A stretch of DNA of 25,452 bases, taken from an uncultured Lachnospiraceae bacterium. Its GTDB lineage: Bacteria; Bacillota; Clostridia; Lachnospirales; Lachnospiraceae. The stretch lies in the NCBI GenBank assembly GCA_910585635.1, contig CAJUFE010000070.1, positions 1-25,452 of the forward strand, in the 5' to 3' direction. Below, one piece after another: positions 14,218 through 21,809 of the stretch. The position numbers and the translations under genes are program-made. The notes under the pieces were generated by a model, which did not search any database, had not been told where the DNA came from, and saw only the letters and a list, made by a program, of their open reading frames with translations. Every line of letters begins with the position of its first letter. Position 1 is the stretch's first letter.

Positions 14218-14745
14218 ATGGACAGCAATGTGACCACTTTGTATGTCAATGGTACAAAGTATACCTTTTCCATGGGGGACCATTTTGGCCAGGTCCCCTA
14301 TGGGGAGACCCTTTTGGACACCTTGCGGGAACGGCTGGGGCTGACCGGGGCGAAAAAGTCCTGCGATCAGGGCGCGTGCGGATGCTGTACGGTCATCAAA
14401 GACGGAGATGCCGTGCCGTCCTGCATGCTGCTGACCGTGGATTGCGACGGTGCGCAGATCACGACGCTGGAGGGACTGGCCGATCCTGAGACCGGGGAGC
14501 TGGCGCCGGTACAGAAGGCGTTTATCGAGCACAACGCATTCCAGTGCGGCTTTTGCACACCGGGGATCATCATGAGCACACAGGCCTTGCTGGAGAAAGA
14601 CCCCGCTCCGTCAGAGGAGGCGGTAAAGGATGCACTGAGTGGAAATTACTGCCGGTGCATCAGCCATTATCACGTATTTGATGCTATCGCTTCGCTGGCT
14701 GGCCGGGGCGTTGATCTGGACGAAAAATGGAGGGGGAGACGATGA
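14218..14745 (+). CDS. molybdenum hydroxylase, 2Fe-2S small subunit (copy 2, intact)
   Basis: A 175-residue electron-transfer subunit of the xanthine dehydrogenase type. The N-terminal plant-ferredoxin-like domain holds one 2Fe-2S cluster on C49, C54, C57 and C69 (motif SCDQGACGCC). The helical C-terminal domain holds the second on C110, C113, C145 and C147 (CGFCTPGIIM and NYCRC). It carries electrons from the Mo centre of the large subunit to the FAD subunit. AGGAGG at 14205-14210 sets the ATG at 14218; a longer reading frame upstream is not coding. The stop overlaps the large-subunit start (ATGA at 14742-14745), so translation is coupled. It has a short basic extension (DEKWRGRR) at the end that copy 1 lacks. 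Confidence 0.92.
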   Translation: MDSNVTTLYVNGTKYTFSMGDHFGQVPYGETLLDTLRERLGLTGAKKSCDQGACGCCTVIKDGDAVPSCMLLTVDCDGAQITTLEGLADPETGELAPVQKAFIEHNAFQCGFCTPGIIMSTQALLEKDPAPSEEAVKDALSGNYCRCISHYHVFDAIASLAGRGVDLDEKWRGRR

Positions 14746-17063
14746 AGCATTTTAGAGATGAGGGTTATAAGCCGGAGACGTATCGATATGTAGGCAAGGT
14801 GAACGTCCCCAGGCTGGATGCAAAAGAGATCGTGACCGGAAAATGTGTGTTCCTGGATGACTTTACGCTCCCCCAGATGCTGATCGGACGGGCATTGCGC
14901 AGTCCCCATGCCCACGCCAGGATCAGATCGATCCATGTGGAAAAGGCGAGAGCCATGGAAGGTGTGGCCGCGGTCCTTACCTATCAAGATATCGACCAGA
15001 GCTGGAGGATGGGATGGCCGCCCACGAAGCCGATCCTGGGGGAGACGGTCATGTATGTGGGCGATCCGGTGGCGCTGATCGCGGCGGAGACGGCCGAGAT
15101 CGCTAATGCGGCCATGGATCTGATCGATGTGGAGTACGAGGTGCTCCCGGCGGTAACAGACGGTATGGAGGCGATAAAAGACGGTGCGCCCCAGCTCTAC
15201 CCGGAGCTGTTCAAGAACAATATCGTCACGCCGGGCTATCCGCCCTTCCAGAAGGACGGCCCCTTCTGGCATCTGGTCAAAGGAGATGTGGAGGCCGGCT
15301 TCGACGAGTGTGCCTTTGTGGCCGAGGATACGGTGGAATTTGCCAAGATGGCGGCTCCGGCCGCGCCGGAAGCACCAGGCGCGATCGTGCGCTATGAAGG
15401 AGGCAATGACTTTACCGTATGGTGCGATACCCAGTCCGGCTATATCTGCAAGATCTTAAATTCCTCGGTCATCCCGGACTGCAACCTGGATGTAAGGACC
15501 TTCAATGTGGGCGGTTCTTACGGGAATAAGCAGAGCCAGGTCATGCAGGTGATGTCGGCGGCGATCTTGTCCATGCGGACTGGCCGTCCGGTGAAGGTGT
15601 TCCAGACTAAGCAGGAGCAGATGTGCTGCTTCGAGACCCGCCTGGGGAGCCAGGTCCACGCGAAGATCGGCATGGATAAGGAGGGTGTCGTCCGTTCTGT
15701 GAAGGCGGAATGGACCGTGGACACAGGCTGCCTGAGCAATGCGACCCAGGGCCAGATCGGCGTGGGGATCGGAGAGGCCCAGCTGGTCATGTGCAAATGC
15801 CCTAACTGGGATCTGGATACGAACCTGGTGGTGACCAATAAGCAGCCCGCCGGCATCGTGCGCGGGTATGGCGGCCAGGAGCTGAACTCCTGCCTGTCCC
15901 TGCTGATCGGGCGGACCATGCAGGCCGGCGGGTTCGATCCGGTAGAGGTGTACAAAAAGAACTATGTGTGTGATGGCGATGTGTATACCTGGCGCGACGG
16001 AAGGACGTGGAAGGCCCATTCCATCGATTACCGGGGCATCATCGATAAAGCGGCAGAGCAGTTTAAGTGGAAGGAGAAATGGAAGGGATGGGGTGTCCCC
16101 ACCTGGACCTCTGAGGACGGAAAACGGGTCCGCGGCGTGGGGGTGGGGATCATCGGCAACGCGGATATCGGCGAAGATAATACGGAAGCCTATGTGCGCG
16201 TAGTGCCGGATCTGTTCGGAGATAAAGCCCATATCGTCCTCCAGACCAATATCACCGAGTCTGGGATGGGGCAGCGGACCAATATCGCCAAGATGGTGGC
16301 GGAGATCATGAAGGTGCCCTTTGACCGCATAGAGATGACGCCTCCTGAGACGAAGATCAATCCCACCGGGTTCGGCCTGTGCGGGAGCCGCGGCACGATC
16401 ACTTACGGACATGCCGTATCCTGTGCGGCAGAGGACGCCAGGGACAAGCTGTTCGAGCTGGCGAAGCCCTATCTGGAGGTGGCGACGGACTCCATGTATC
16501 TGACCGACTATGGTGTGGCGACGGTGGCAAGGCCTGGAAAGTTCGTGAGCTGGAAGAAGCTGATCCCGCCGGATCTGACCCTGACCGGGTATGGACAGCA
16601 TCTGGAGAATTTCTCCACCCCCAATATGTTCATCATCTTCCTGGAGGTAGAGGTGGATAAAGAAAATGGAAAGGTGACCCTGCTCCACTGCCTTGGCGGT
16701 ACGGACTGCGGCCAGGCGATCGACCCGTCTGCCCTGGAGATGCAGGTGCAGAGCGGTATCGGCTCCGCTTCCCTGGACACCGCATTGTTTGAAGAGCATA
16801 TCATCGATCCAAAAACGAAGAGGACCCTCACCTATGATATGATCGAGTACAAATGGCGTCCGTTCAACGAGTTCCCGGGATATGAGACCTGTATCATGGA
16901 GTCGCAGTTTGACACCTTCCAGTTTAAAGCTACCGGTGTAGGGGAGATCGCGGGGGCTGCGGCCGCCAGTGCGACCATGCAGGCGATCTCCAACGCCATA
17001 GGTGTGCAGGTGGCCACCTATCCGGCTACCCCGGATGTGATCTTGAAGGCATTGAAAAAATAA
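14742..17063 (+). CDS. molybdenum hydroxylase, Mo-binding large subunit (copy 2)
   Basis: A 773-residue catalytic subunit of the xanthine dehydrogenase/aldehyde oxidase family. Key motifs by position: NVGGSYGNKQ 256-265, VRGYGGQE 373-380, ESGMGQR 506-512, GLCGSRGT 546-553 and TGVGE 731-735, where Glu735 would be the catalytic base. The substrate-channel segment usually reading Q-x-H-x-x-x-E instead reads AKMAAPAAPEAPG (201-213), so the substrate is unlikely to be handled as xanthine is. N-terminal hammerhead domain about 15-150. Start: ATG 14742 has an AGGGGG ribosome binding site and overlaps the small-subunit stop; ATG 14727 is an alternative with no good site. The FAD gene follows after 16 bases. 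Substrate cannot be named; heterocycle or aldehyde oxidation is what the family does. Confidence 0.9.
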   Translation: MKHFRDEGYKPETYRYVGKVNVPRLDAKEIVTGKCVFLDDFTLPQMLIGRALRSPHAHARIRSIHVEKARAMEGVAAVLTYQDIDQSWRMGWPPTKPILGETVMYVGDPVALIAAETAEIANAAMDLIDVEYEVLPAVTDGMEAIKDGAPQLYPELFKNNIVTPGYPPFQKDGPFWHLVKGDVEAGFDECAFVAEDTVEFAKMAAPAAPEAPGAIVRYEGGNDFTVWCDTQSGYICKILNSSVIPDCNLDVRTFNVGGSYGNKQSQVMQVMSAAILSMRTGRPVKVFQTKQEQMCCFETRLGSQVHAKIGMDKEGVVRSVKAEWTVDTGCLSNATQGQIGVGIGEAQLVMCKCPNWDLDTNLVVTNKQPAGIVRGYGGQELNSCLSLLIGRTMQAGGFDPVEVYKKNYVCDGDVYTWRDGRTWKAHSIDYRGIIDKAAEQFKWKEKWKGWGVPTWTSEDGKRVRGVGVGIIGNADIGEDNTEAYVRVVPDLFGDKAHIVLQTNITESGMGQRTNIAKMVAEIMKVPFDRIEMTPPETKINPTGFGLCGSRGTITYGHAVSCAAEDARDKLFELAKPYLEVATDSMYLTDYGVATVARPGKFVSWKKLIPPDLTLTGYGQHLENFSTPNMFIIFLEVEVDKENGKVTLLHCLGGTDCGQAIDPSALEMQVQSGIGSASLDTALFEEHIIDPKTKRTLTYDMIEYKWRPFNEFPGYETCIMESQFDTFQFKATGVGEIAGAAAASATMQAISNAIGVQVATYPATPDVILKALKK

Positions 17064-17079
17064 GGGAGGGAGAAAGAGC

Positions 17080-19455
17080 ATGAAAAATATAGCATATGTC
17101 CGCCCGGATACCTATGAGGAAGCCGCCGAGAGGCTGGGAAAGGGTTCTGTGATCATGGCCGGCGGGAGCGATCTTGTGGGCGGGATGAAAGCCGATATCT
17201 ATCCCCAGTATCCGGAAACACTGGTCAGCCTGAAAGGCATCCCTGGGGCAGAGGGGATCTGGGAAGAGGAGGATGGCCTGCGGATCGGCGCCATGACCAG
17301 GCTGTCTGTGCTGGCGGAGGATGAGAGGATAAAGGAGAAGCTGCCCATGCTGGCAGAGGCAGCCCACAGTGTGGCCACCCCGCTGATCCGCAACATCGCC
17401 ACCATCGGGGGGAACATCTGCCAGGATGTGCGCTGCTGGTTCTACCGCTATCCCCATGAGATCGGAGGAAGGCTGGACTGTGCCCGCAAGGGCGGAGAGA
17501 CCTGCTATGGGATCCTGGGCGATAACCGTTACCACTCGATCTTTGGTGGGATGAAGACGGGAGCTACCCCCTGTACGCTGGAATGTCCGGCGGGCACGGA
17601 TATCCCGGCCTATATGGAGAAGATCCGCCAGGATGACTGGGAAGGGGCCGCCCATATCCTCATGCAGGCGAACCCCTTCCCCATGCTGACCGCCAGGGTA
17701 TGTCCCCATACCTGCCAGTCCCGCTGCAACCAGTGCAAGAATGGCGACCCTGTCAGCATCCATTCGGTGGAGCGGGCGCTGGGGGACTATATCTTAGAAC
17801 ATGCGGAGCATTTTTATCAAGCGCCAAAGCGGGAGACCGGAAAGAAGGCCGGGATCGTAGGGGCCGGTCCTGCCGGATTGGCGGCGGCCTATCACCTGCG
17901 GCAGCAGGGCCACCAGGTGACCGTCTATGATAAGATGAAGGAAGCCGGGGGCGTCCTGATGTACGGGATCCCGGAGTACCGTCTGCCTAAGCACTATGTC
18001 CGTGACACGGTGGCTGCCTTAGCGGGCATGGGGATCAAGTTCGTCATGGAGACCTGTGTGGGCAAGGATATCCTGATCGAGCAGATCGAGGAAGAAAATG
18101 ATACGGTATTTTTAGATACCGGCGCATGGAAACAGCCTATACTGGGGATCGACGGGGAAGAGATGACCCAGTTCGGCCTGGATTTCCTGGTGGAGGTCAA
18201 GCAGTTCATGGCAAAGCAGATCGGGAAAGAGGTCCTGGTCTGCGGCGGCGGGAATGTGGCCATGGATGTGGCTTTAACAGCGATAAGGCTGGGGGCAGAG
18301 AAGGTCAAGCTGGTCTGTTTAGAGCAGCGGGAAGAGATGCCGGCCACGGAAGAGGAGATCCAAAGAGCGTTGGAAGAGGGGGTAGAGCTGACCAACGGCC
18401 AGGGCCTGGCCAGGGTCGTCTATGAAGGCGATAAGATCATCGGTCTGGAGACGAAGAAGTGTACGTCGGTCTTCGACGGAGAGGGACACTTTGCTCCACA
18501 GTACGATGAGACAGAGCGGACGATGATCCGGTCAGACTGCATCATCCTGGCCACCGGACAGCGTGTGGATCTGGACTTCCTGGGCGATCGTTTTAAGGAG
18601 CAGATCCAGTCGGCGAGAGGGCTGATCGAAGTGGGGGAGCATAATGATACCCGTAAGCCTGGCGTGTATGCCGGCGGGGACGCGGCCACAGGACCATCGG
18701 TCGCGATCAAAGCGATCCGCGCAGGGGTGAACGCGGCCCACAGTATGAGCCAGTATATGGGATATCCCATAGAGGACCGTCGGAGGCAGGAAGGGTCCCT
18801 CCAGTGCGACCCCCGGAGGATCCACGAGACGGTGGCAGCGGTGGAGAAGGATACGCCGGTGAACGAGCGCTGTCTGGATAAGGAGGATTCCACATCCCTC
18901 AGTAAAGAGGAGGCCAGAGGGGAAGCCGGAAGATGTATGGACTGCGGCTGCTATTCGGTCAATGCCTCAGACCTTACACCGGTGCTCCTTGCCCTCCACG
19001 GGACGGTGAGGACCACGAAAAGGGAGATCGACGCCGCTGGGCTGTTCACCACAAAACTCAAGGTGACGGATATGCTAGATCCCGATGAGATCGTGACGGA
19101 GATCTTCATCCCCACCAAAGAGTCTGTAAAGATGCATTATGATAAGTTCCGCTTAAGGGATTCGGTGGACTTTGCCATGGTCAGTCTGGCCAGTGTGTAT
19201 GCGGTAGAGGATGGTGTGATCAGAGAGGCGGATCTGGTATTGGGCGGCGTAGCGCCGGTGCCGCTGCGCAGGGAAAAGGCGGAGGCGTATCTGATCGGAA
19301 AGGCGCCTGTAAAGGAAACGGCAGAGAAAGCGGCAGAGATCGCATTAGAAGGGGCGGTCCCATTTGAGAAGAATGCTTATAAGGTGGATATCGCCAAAGC
19401 ATTGATCAAAAGTTCCGTCCTGCGTCTGGCAGACGGAGCCCCGAGCTATACCTGA
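17080..19455 (+). CDS. FAD subunit with nested GltD-like oxidoreductase (copy 2)
   Basis: A 791-residue fusion with the same nested plan as copy 1. FAD-subunit part A: residues 1-157 (AGGSD 27-31, TIGGNICQD 108-116). Insert: ~158-623, a GltD/NfnB-like NAD(P)H oxidoreductase with cysteines C165, C169, C208, C212, C216, C219, FAD site GAGPAG 261-266, NAD(P)H site CGGGNVAMD 388-396 and GGDAATGP 532-539. Part B resumes at 624 (CYSVNASDLTPVLLALHG) and runs through the CO-dehydrogenase flavoprotein C-terminal domain. C119, C134 and C142 fit the first three ligands of the extra 4Fe-4S cluster known in 4-hydroxybenzoyl-CoA reductase; C624 is the likely fourth, now 480 residues away in sequence. GGGAGGGAG precedes the ATG. 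The insert would give the enzyme direct exchange with NAD(P)(H) and perhaps a second acceptor. Confidence 0.87.
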   Translation: MKNIAYVRPDTYEEAAERLGKGSVIMAGGSDLVGGMKADIYPQYPETLVSLKGIPGAEGIWEEEDGLRIGAMTRLSVLAEDERIKEKLPMLAEAAHSVATPLIRNIATIGGNICQDVRCWFYRYPHEIGGRLDCARKGGETCYGILGDNRYHSIFGGMKTGATPCTLECPAGTDIPAYMEKIRQDDWEGAAHILMQANPFPMLTARVCPHTCQSRCNQCKNGDPVSIHSVERALGDYILEHAEHFYQAPKRETGKKAGIVGAGPAGLAAAYHLRQQGHQVTVYDKMKEAGGVLMYGIPEYRLPKHYVRDTVAALAGMGIKFVMETCVGKDILIEQIEEENDTVFLDTGAWKQPILGIDGEEMTQFGLDFLVEVKQFMAKQIGKEVLVCGGGNVAMDVALTAIRLGAEKVKLVCLEQREEMPATEEEIQRALEEGVELTNGQGLARVVYEGDKIIGLETKKCTSVFDGEGHFAPQYDETERTMIRSDCIILATGQRVDLDFLGDRFKEQIQSARGLIEVGEHNDTRKPGVYAGGDAATGPSVAIKAIRAGVNAAHSMSQYMGYPIEDRRRQEGSLQCDPRRIHETVAAVEKDTPVNERCLDKEDSTSLSKEEARGEAGRCMDCGCYSVNASDLTPVLLALHGTVRTTKREIDAAGLFTTKLKVTDMLDPDEIVTEIFIPTKESVKMHYDKFRLRDSVDFAMVSLASVYAVEDGVIREADLVLGGVAPVPLRREKAEAYLIGKAPVKETAEKAAEIALEGAVPFEKNAYKVDIAKALIKSSVLRLADGAPSYT

Positions 19456-19461
19456 ACTTAG

Positions 19462-19478
19462 GCCGCCTATCCGGCGGC
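19462..19478 (+). promoter_or_regulatory. GC-rich hairpin between FAD subunit and Crp gene
   Basis: GCCGCC (19462-19467) pairs with GGCGGC (19473-19478) around TATCC. No T-run follows, so it is not a clean terminator. It may reduce read-through or protect the upstream message, leaving the Crp-type gene 28 bases later partly co-transcribed with the operon. Confidence 0.4.
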
Positions 19479-19505
19479 AGGACTTTCATAGTAAGGAGTA
19501 GGAGG

Positions 19506-20219
19506 ATGGAGGGCAGCAGGGTGAAGATCCCCGGGTTCATCCAGGACAGCCAGGATGCGCGGTATTATCGGAGACTGGGGGAGACGGTCAAGATCAAAGC
19601 CGGGACCTTGATCGCGTATCCCGGCGACCTGCCGAGATATTGCTATTTTATCCGGAGCGGAAGGGTGTTTGCCGGGATCATCGACCGGACCAGGATGGAG
19701 AGGATCCTCTTTTCGCTGGAAAAGGATACGATCTTTCTGGAGCAGTATCTCCTGACAGGCAGCTGCAGCGAACTGTTTTTTGAAGCAGATACCGATGTGG
19801 TCGCCCAGAGGATCACCTACCCGGAATTGGTGCAGGGGATGAAGAGCCGATTCTCTATGACACTGGATATCATCCATGCCATGAGCGGGTTCAATGGAGC
19901 GCTCCTTAAGCGTGTGGCCACCGACTTGAACGAGGCGGCGTCCGTGAAGATCTGCGAGCTCCTGATCGATATGATGGAGCTGTTTGGCCGGCAGACAGAC
20001 CAGGGGATCTTGCTGGAGGTAAAGGTCAAGCAGGAGGTGATGGGAAAGCTGACAGGACTCCACCGGGTCACAGTGGCACGGGAACTGAACAAACTAAAGA
20101 GCGAAGGCCTCCTGGTATCAGGGGACGGAAGGTATCTCATCCCTGACCGGGAGGGCCTCCTCCGCTATCGGGACAGGAAAAGCGGGGCGGAGGAGAAAAA
20201 CGGATATAGGGATAGGTGA
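19506..20219 (+). CDS. Crp/Fnr-family transcriptional regulator
   Basis: A 237-residue regulator with a cyclic-nucleotide-binding-like beta roll (about 25-115; IKAGTLIAYPGDLPRYCYFIRSG is cut here by the reader as K31 to G52), a dimer helix (115-150) and a Crp-type winged HTH at about 176-205 (QEVMGKLTG, HRVTVARELNKLKSEGLL). It lacks the N-terminal cysteine cluster of Fnr; its few cysteines (C46, C87, C150) do not fit a 4Fe-4S site. The phosphate-binding arginine region of true Crp is not evident, so the effector is unknown. AAGGAG at 19493-19498 supports the ATG. Its place 50 bases after the second hydroxylase operon suggests it controls that operon or responds to its metabolite; the inverted repeat at 14163-14178 is a possible target. 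Confidence 0.85.
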   Translation: MEGSRVKIPGFIQDSQDARYYRRLGETVKIKAGTLIAYPGDLPRYCYFIRSGRVFAGIIDRTRMERILFSLEKDTIFLEQYLLTGSCSELFFEADTDVVAQRITYPELVQGMKSRFSMTLDIIHAMSGFNGALLKRVATDLNEAASVKICELLIDMMELFGRQTDQGILLEVKVKQEVMGKLTGLHRVTVARELNKLKSEGLLVSGDGRYLIPDREGLLRYRDRKSGAEEKNGYRDR

Positions 20220-20259
20220 GTGCGAGGAAGCTCCATACGTCCGGTAGCGGAGGATCGCT

Positions 20260-20375
20260 CCGGAGGAGAGTATGGCGGACGCGCCGTCCCGGAGAAAGGT
20301 GTGGCGGACGCGCCGCCCCGGAGGAGGGCATGGCACACATGCCGCCCCAAAGGAGGATCTGGCGGCCATGCCGCT
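20260..20375. repeat. 29-bp imperfect tandem repeat, four units
   Basis: Four head-to-tail 29-bp units start at 20260, 20289, 20318 and 20347. Each begins CCGGAGG-like (CCAAAGG in the last), carries a TGGCGG or TGGCAC core, and ends GCCG plus two bases. A degenerate partial fifth follows. The unit length is not a multiple of three, so it is not a protein repeat. It fills the gap between the Crp gene and the broken gene at 20400, and several units contain GGAGG or AAGGAGG boxes. Confidence 0.75.
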
Positions 20376-20399
20376 GCACAGGAAGGATGGGAGGGGAAG

Positions 20400-20791
20400 A
20401 TGGACCTGGAGCGATATGCAGATAAGAGAGAAAGGTATCCGCTCCCGGAGCAGATGGAGAGCGCCGGGAATGTGGTGGACCCCGTGACAGGCCATGTGCT
20501 GTCTGTAGGGATCATGACCTATAGGAGGACCTATGCCCAGGTGGGATATGTCTGTGACCAGGGAGCGCCAAAGGAGCTGCACGCCTGTGTATGCTCGATG
20601 CTTAGCAGATCCAGGGCGGCGCGGTCATCAAGGCGGCCCTGCTGCGGCCGGAGGCGGTCTATGAGCCGATCTGTGCAGGTGGAGAGCCGACAAAGGAGCT
20701 GATCCATTATGCTGAGATGGCCTTATGTGCCATGGAGCAGGCGCTAAAAGGTTATCTGAAAGGCCTGAAGGAGGGGAGTTATGCTGTTTAA
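20400..20791 (+). pseudogene. frameshifted small gene upstream of DUF2798-like copy 2
   Basis: ATG 20400 has GGGAGGGG in front and reads 65 or so sensible codons (MDLERYADKRERYPLPEQ, then VVDPVTGHVLSVGIMTYRR, QVGYVCDQGAPKELHACVCSML). From about 20600 the sense moves to another frame, which after a TAG at 20603 reads IQGGAVIKAALLRPEAVYEP and TKELIHYAEMALCAMEQALKG to a TAA at 20789-20791. Joined, this would be one protein of about 130 residues whose stop overlaps the next gene's start by 11 bases, as in a coupled operon. The Cys-containing centre followed by 'QGGAVIKAAL' faintly recalls NifU/IscU-type scaffold proteins, but I do not claim that family. A sequencing error could also explain the shift. 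Confidence 0.5.
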
Positions 20792-21242
20792 AGATCATTT
20801 TGGGTGTATCGTATGTACGATCGTGATGTTTGTCCTTGGCGCCGCGATGGCGCTGGTAGGCCTGCTCTGCGCCGGAGATCCGCTCACCTATGCCGGGTTC
20901 ATGCGCTCATGGGGCACCGCCTTTGTTTTTAACACGATCGCGGCACTGCTCTTTCCCGTGGCGTCCTGGGCAGAGCGGTTCTGCCGTCTCTGTAAGACAA
21001 AGCCCGGGACCATAGGCTATCAGCTTGCCAACACATTGATCATGAACGGAGTGTTCGTCACCTTCGTTACCGTATGTATGATGACGGTCAATGTGGGGTT
21101 TGGTAAGATGTTCTGGCCGGCATTTTTCGGTCTGTATCCGATCTTGTTCGTCCTGGGGTATATCGTATCCTTTCTGGTGGGGATCCCTGCGGCAAAGATC
21201 GCGATGAAGATCGTTGGGGGTAGGACTGAGGAAGGGGCGTAG
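20781..21242 (+). CDS. four-helix membrane protein, DUF2798-like (copy 2)
   Basis: A 153-residue membrane protein, paralogue of the gene at 1887-2330. Two halves of two helices each: GCIVCTIVMFVLGAAMALVG with a following helix near FVFNTIAALLFPVASW, then LANTLIMNGVFVTFVTVCMM with GLYPILFVLGYIVSFLVG. The AERFCRLCKTKPG link between halves keeps a Cys pair (C73 region). Function unknown; the pairing of both copies with hydroxylase operons suggests a link to their substrate or regulation, but position is the only evidence. GGAGGGGAG precedes the ATG. The start overlaps the end of the broken gene at 20400-20791. Confidence 0.75.
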   Translation: MLFKDHFGCIVCTIVMFVLGAAMALVGLLCAGDPLTYAGFMRSWGTAFVFNTIAALLFPVASWAERFCRLCKTKPGTIGYQLANTLIMNGVFVTFVTVCMMTVNVGFGKMFWPAFFGLYPILFVLGYIVSFLVGIPAAKIAMKIVGGRTEEGA

Positions 21243-21323
21243 AAGGATCAAGGGCCGGTATCTCCATGGAAGATATGCAGGCTGGGTCCCATCCTGGATG
21301 GATATATCTATATTTCGTTTTTT

Positions 21324-21340
21324 TCAACTTATCAAGTTGA
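21324..21340. promoter_or_regulatory. 17-bp perfect palindrome
   Basis: TCAACTT (21324-21330) and AAGTTGA (21334-21340) flank ATC. A run of T precedes it on the plus strand and no T-run follows on either strand, so it is more likely a protein binding site or a short palindromic element than a terminator. It lies 80 bases after the DUF2798-like gene. Confidence 0.4.
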
Positions 21341-21388
21341 GATCGAGCCGCTCACATACTATTTCAAATGATCAGGAGGCAGATGGGG

Positions 21389-21600
21389 ATGACCATTATG
21401 GCAGGGAAGGGTAGAAAAGATCTTTGTATAGGATGCAGGAAAGAAACGGCGTCCCTTCCAGTGAACTTCTGCCGAAAGAGAGGATCATGGAGTATCATAT
21501 CGCGGTGGATCGGAAATATGGCATAGGTACAGCGGATGGCCTGCGGACATATATCCATGATATACTTAGATCATCGCGTATTGACGTGTCTGGAAAATGA
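21389..21600 (+). pseudogene. two short overlapping frames, probably gene remnants
   Basis: An ATG at 21389 with AGGAGG nine bases upstream opens a 45-codon frame (MTIMAGKGRKDLCIGCRKET, stop at 21524). A second frame from ATG 21433 gives 55 codons to 21600 and reads protein-like (VPSSELLPKERIMEYHIAVD, GLRTYIHDILRSSRIDV). Neither matches a family I know. They may be two pieces of one frameshifted gene or chance. The rest of 21243-21660 shows no gene. Confidence 0.25.
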
Positions 21601-21661
21601 AAAAGCCTGAAGGTCTTATCCTGAAGGATGTGAAAAGATAAACTGAAGGAGCGGCTTATCA

Positions 21662-21697
21662 AAGAGAAAAGCTCAGAAGGGGAAAAGCCCCCTTCTG
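21662..21697 (-). terminator. intrinsic terminator of the sigma/anti-sigma operon
   Basis: CAGAAGGGG (21674-21682) and CCCCTTCTG (21689-21697) form a perfect 9-bp stem with a 6-base loop. On the minus strand it is followed by AGCTTTTCTCTTT. It lies about 110 bases beyond the last gene of the minus-strand operon; 21698-21809 between them shows no gene. Confidence 0.65.
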
Positions 21698-21809
21698 TCT
21701 TCTCCTAAACTTTTTATAAGACGTATCAGGAGTAGCTGCTTTTCAGACAGCCCGTTTTTGGTGGACCGTCCAATGTAGATATCATGTAGTAGGATGAGAC
21801 GGTGATGGA

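Noticed and set aside
15456..17081. 541-codon open minus-strand frame
   Set aside because: It is entirely antisense to the Mo-binding subunit, a common effect of high-GC codon bias, and has a His/Arg-rich unfolded composition.
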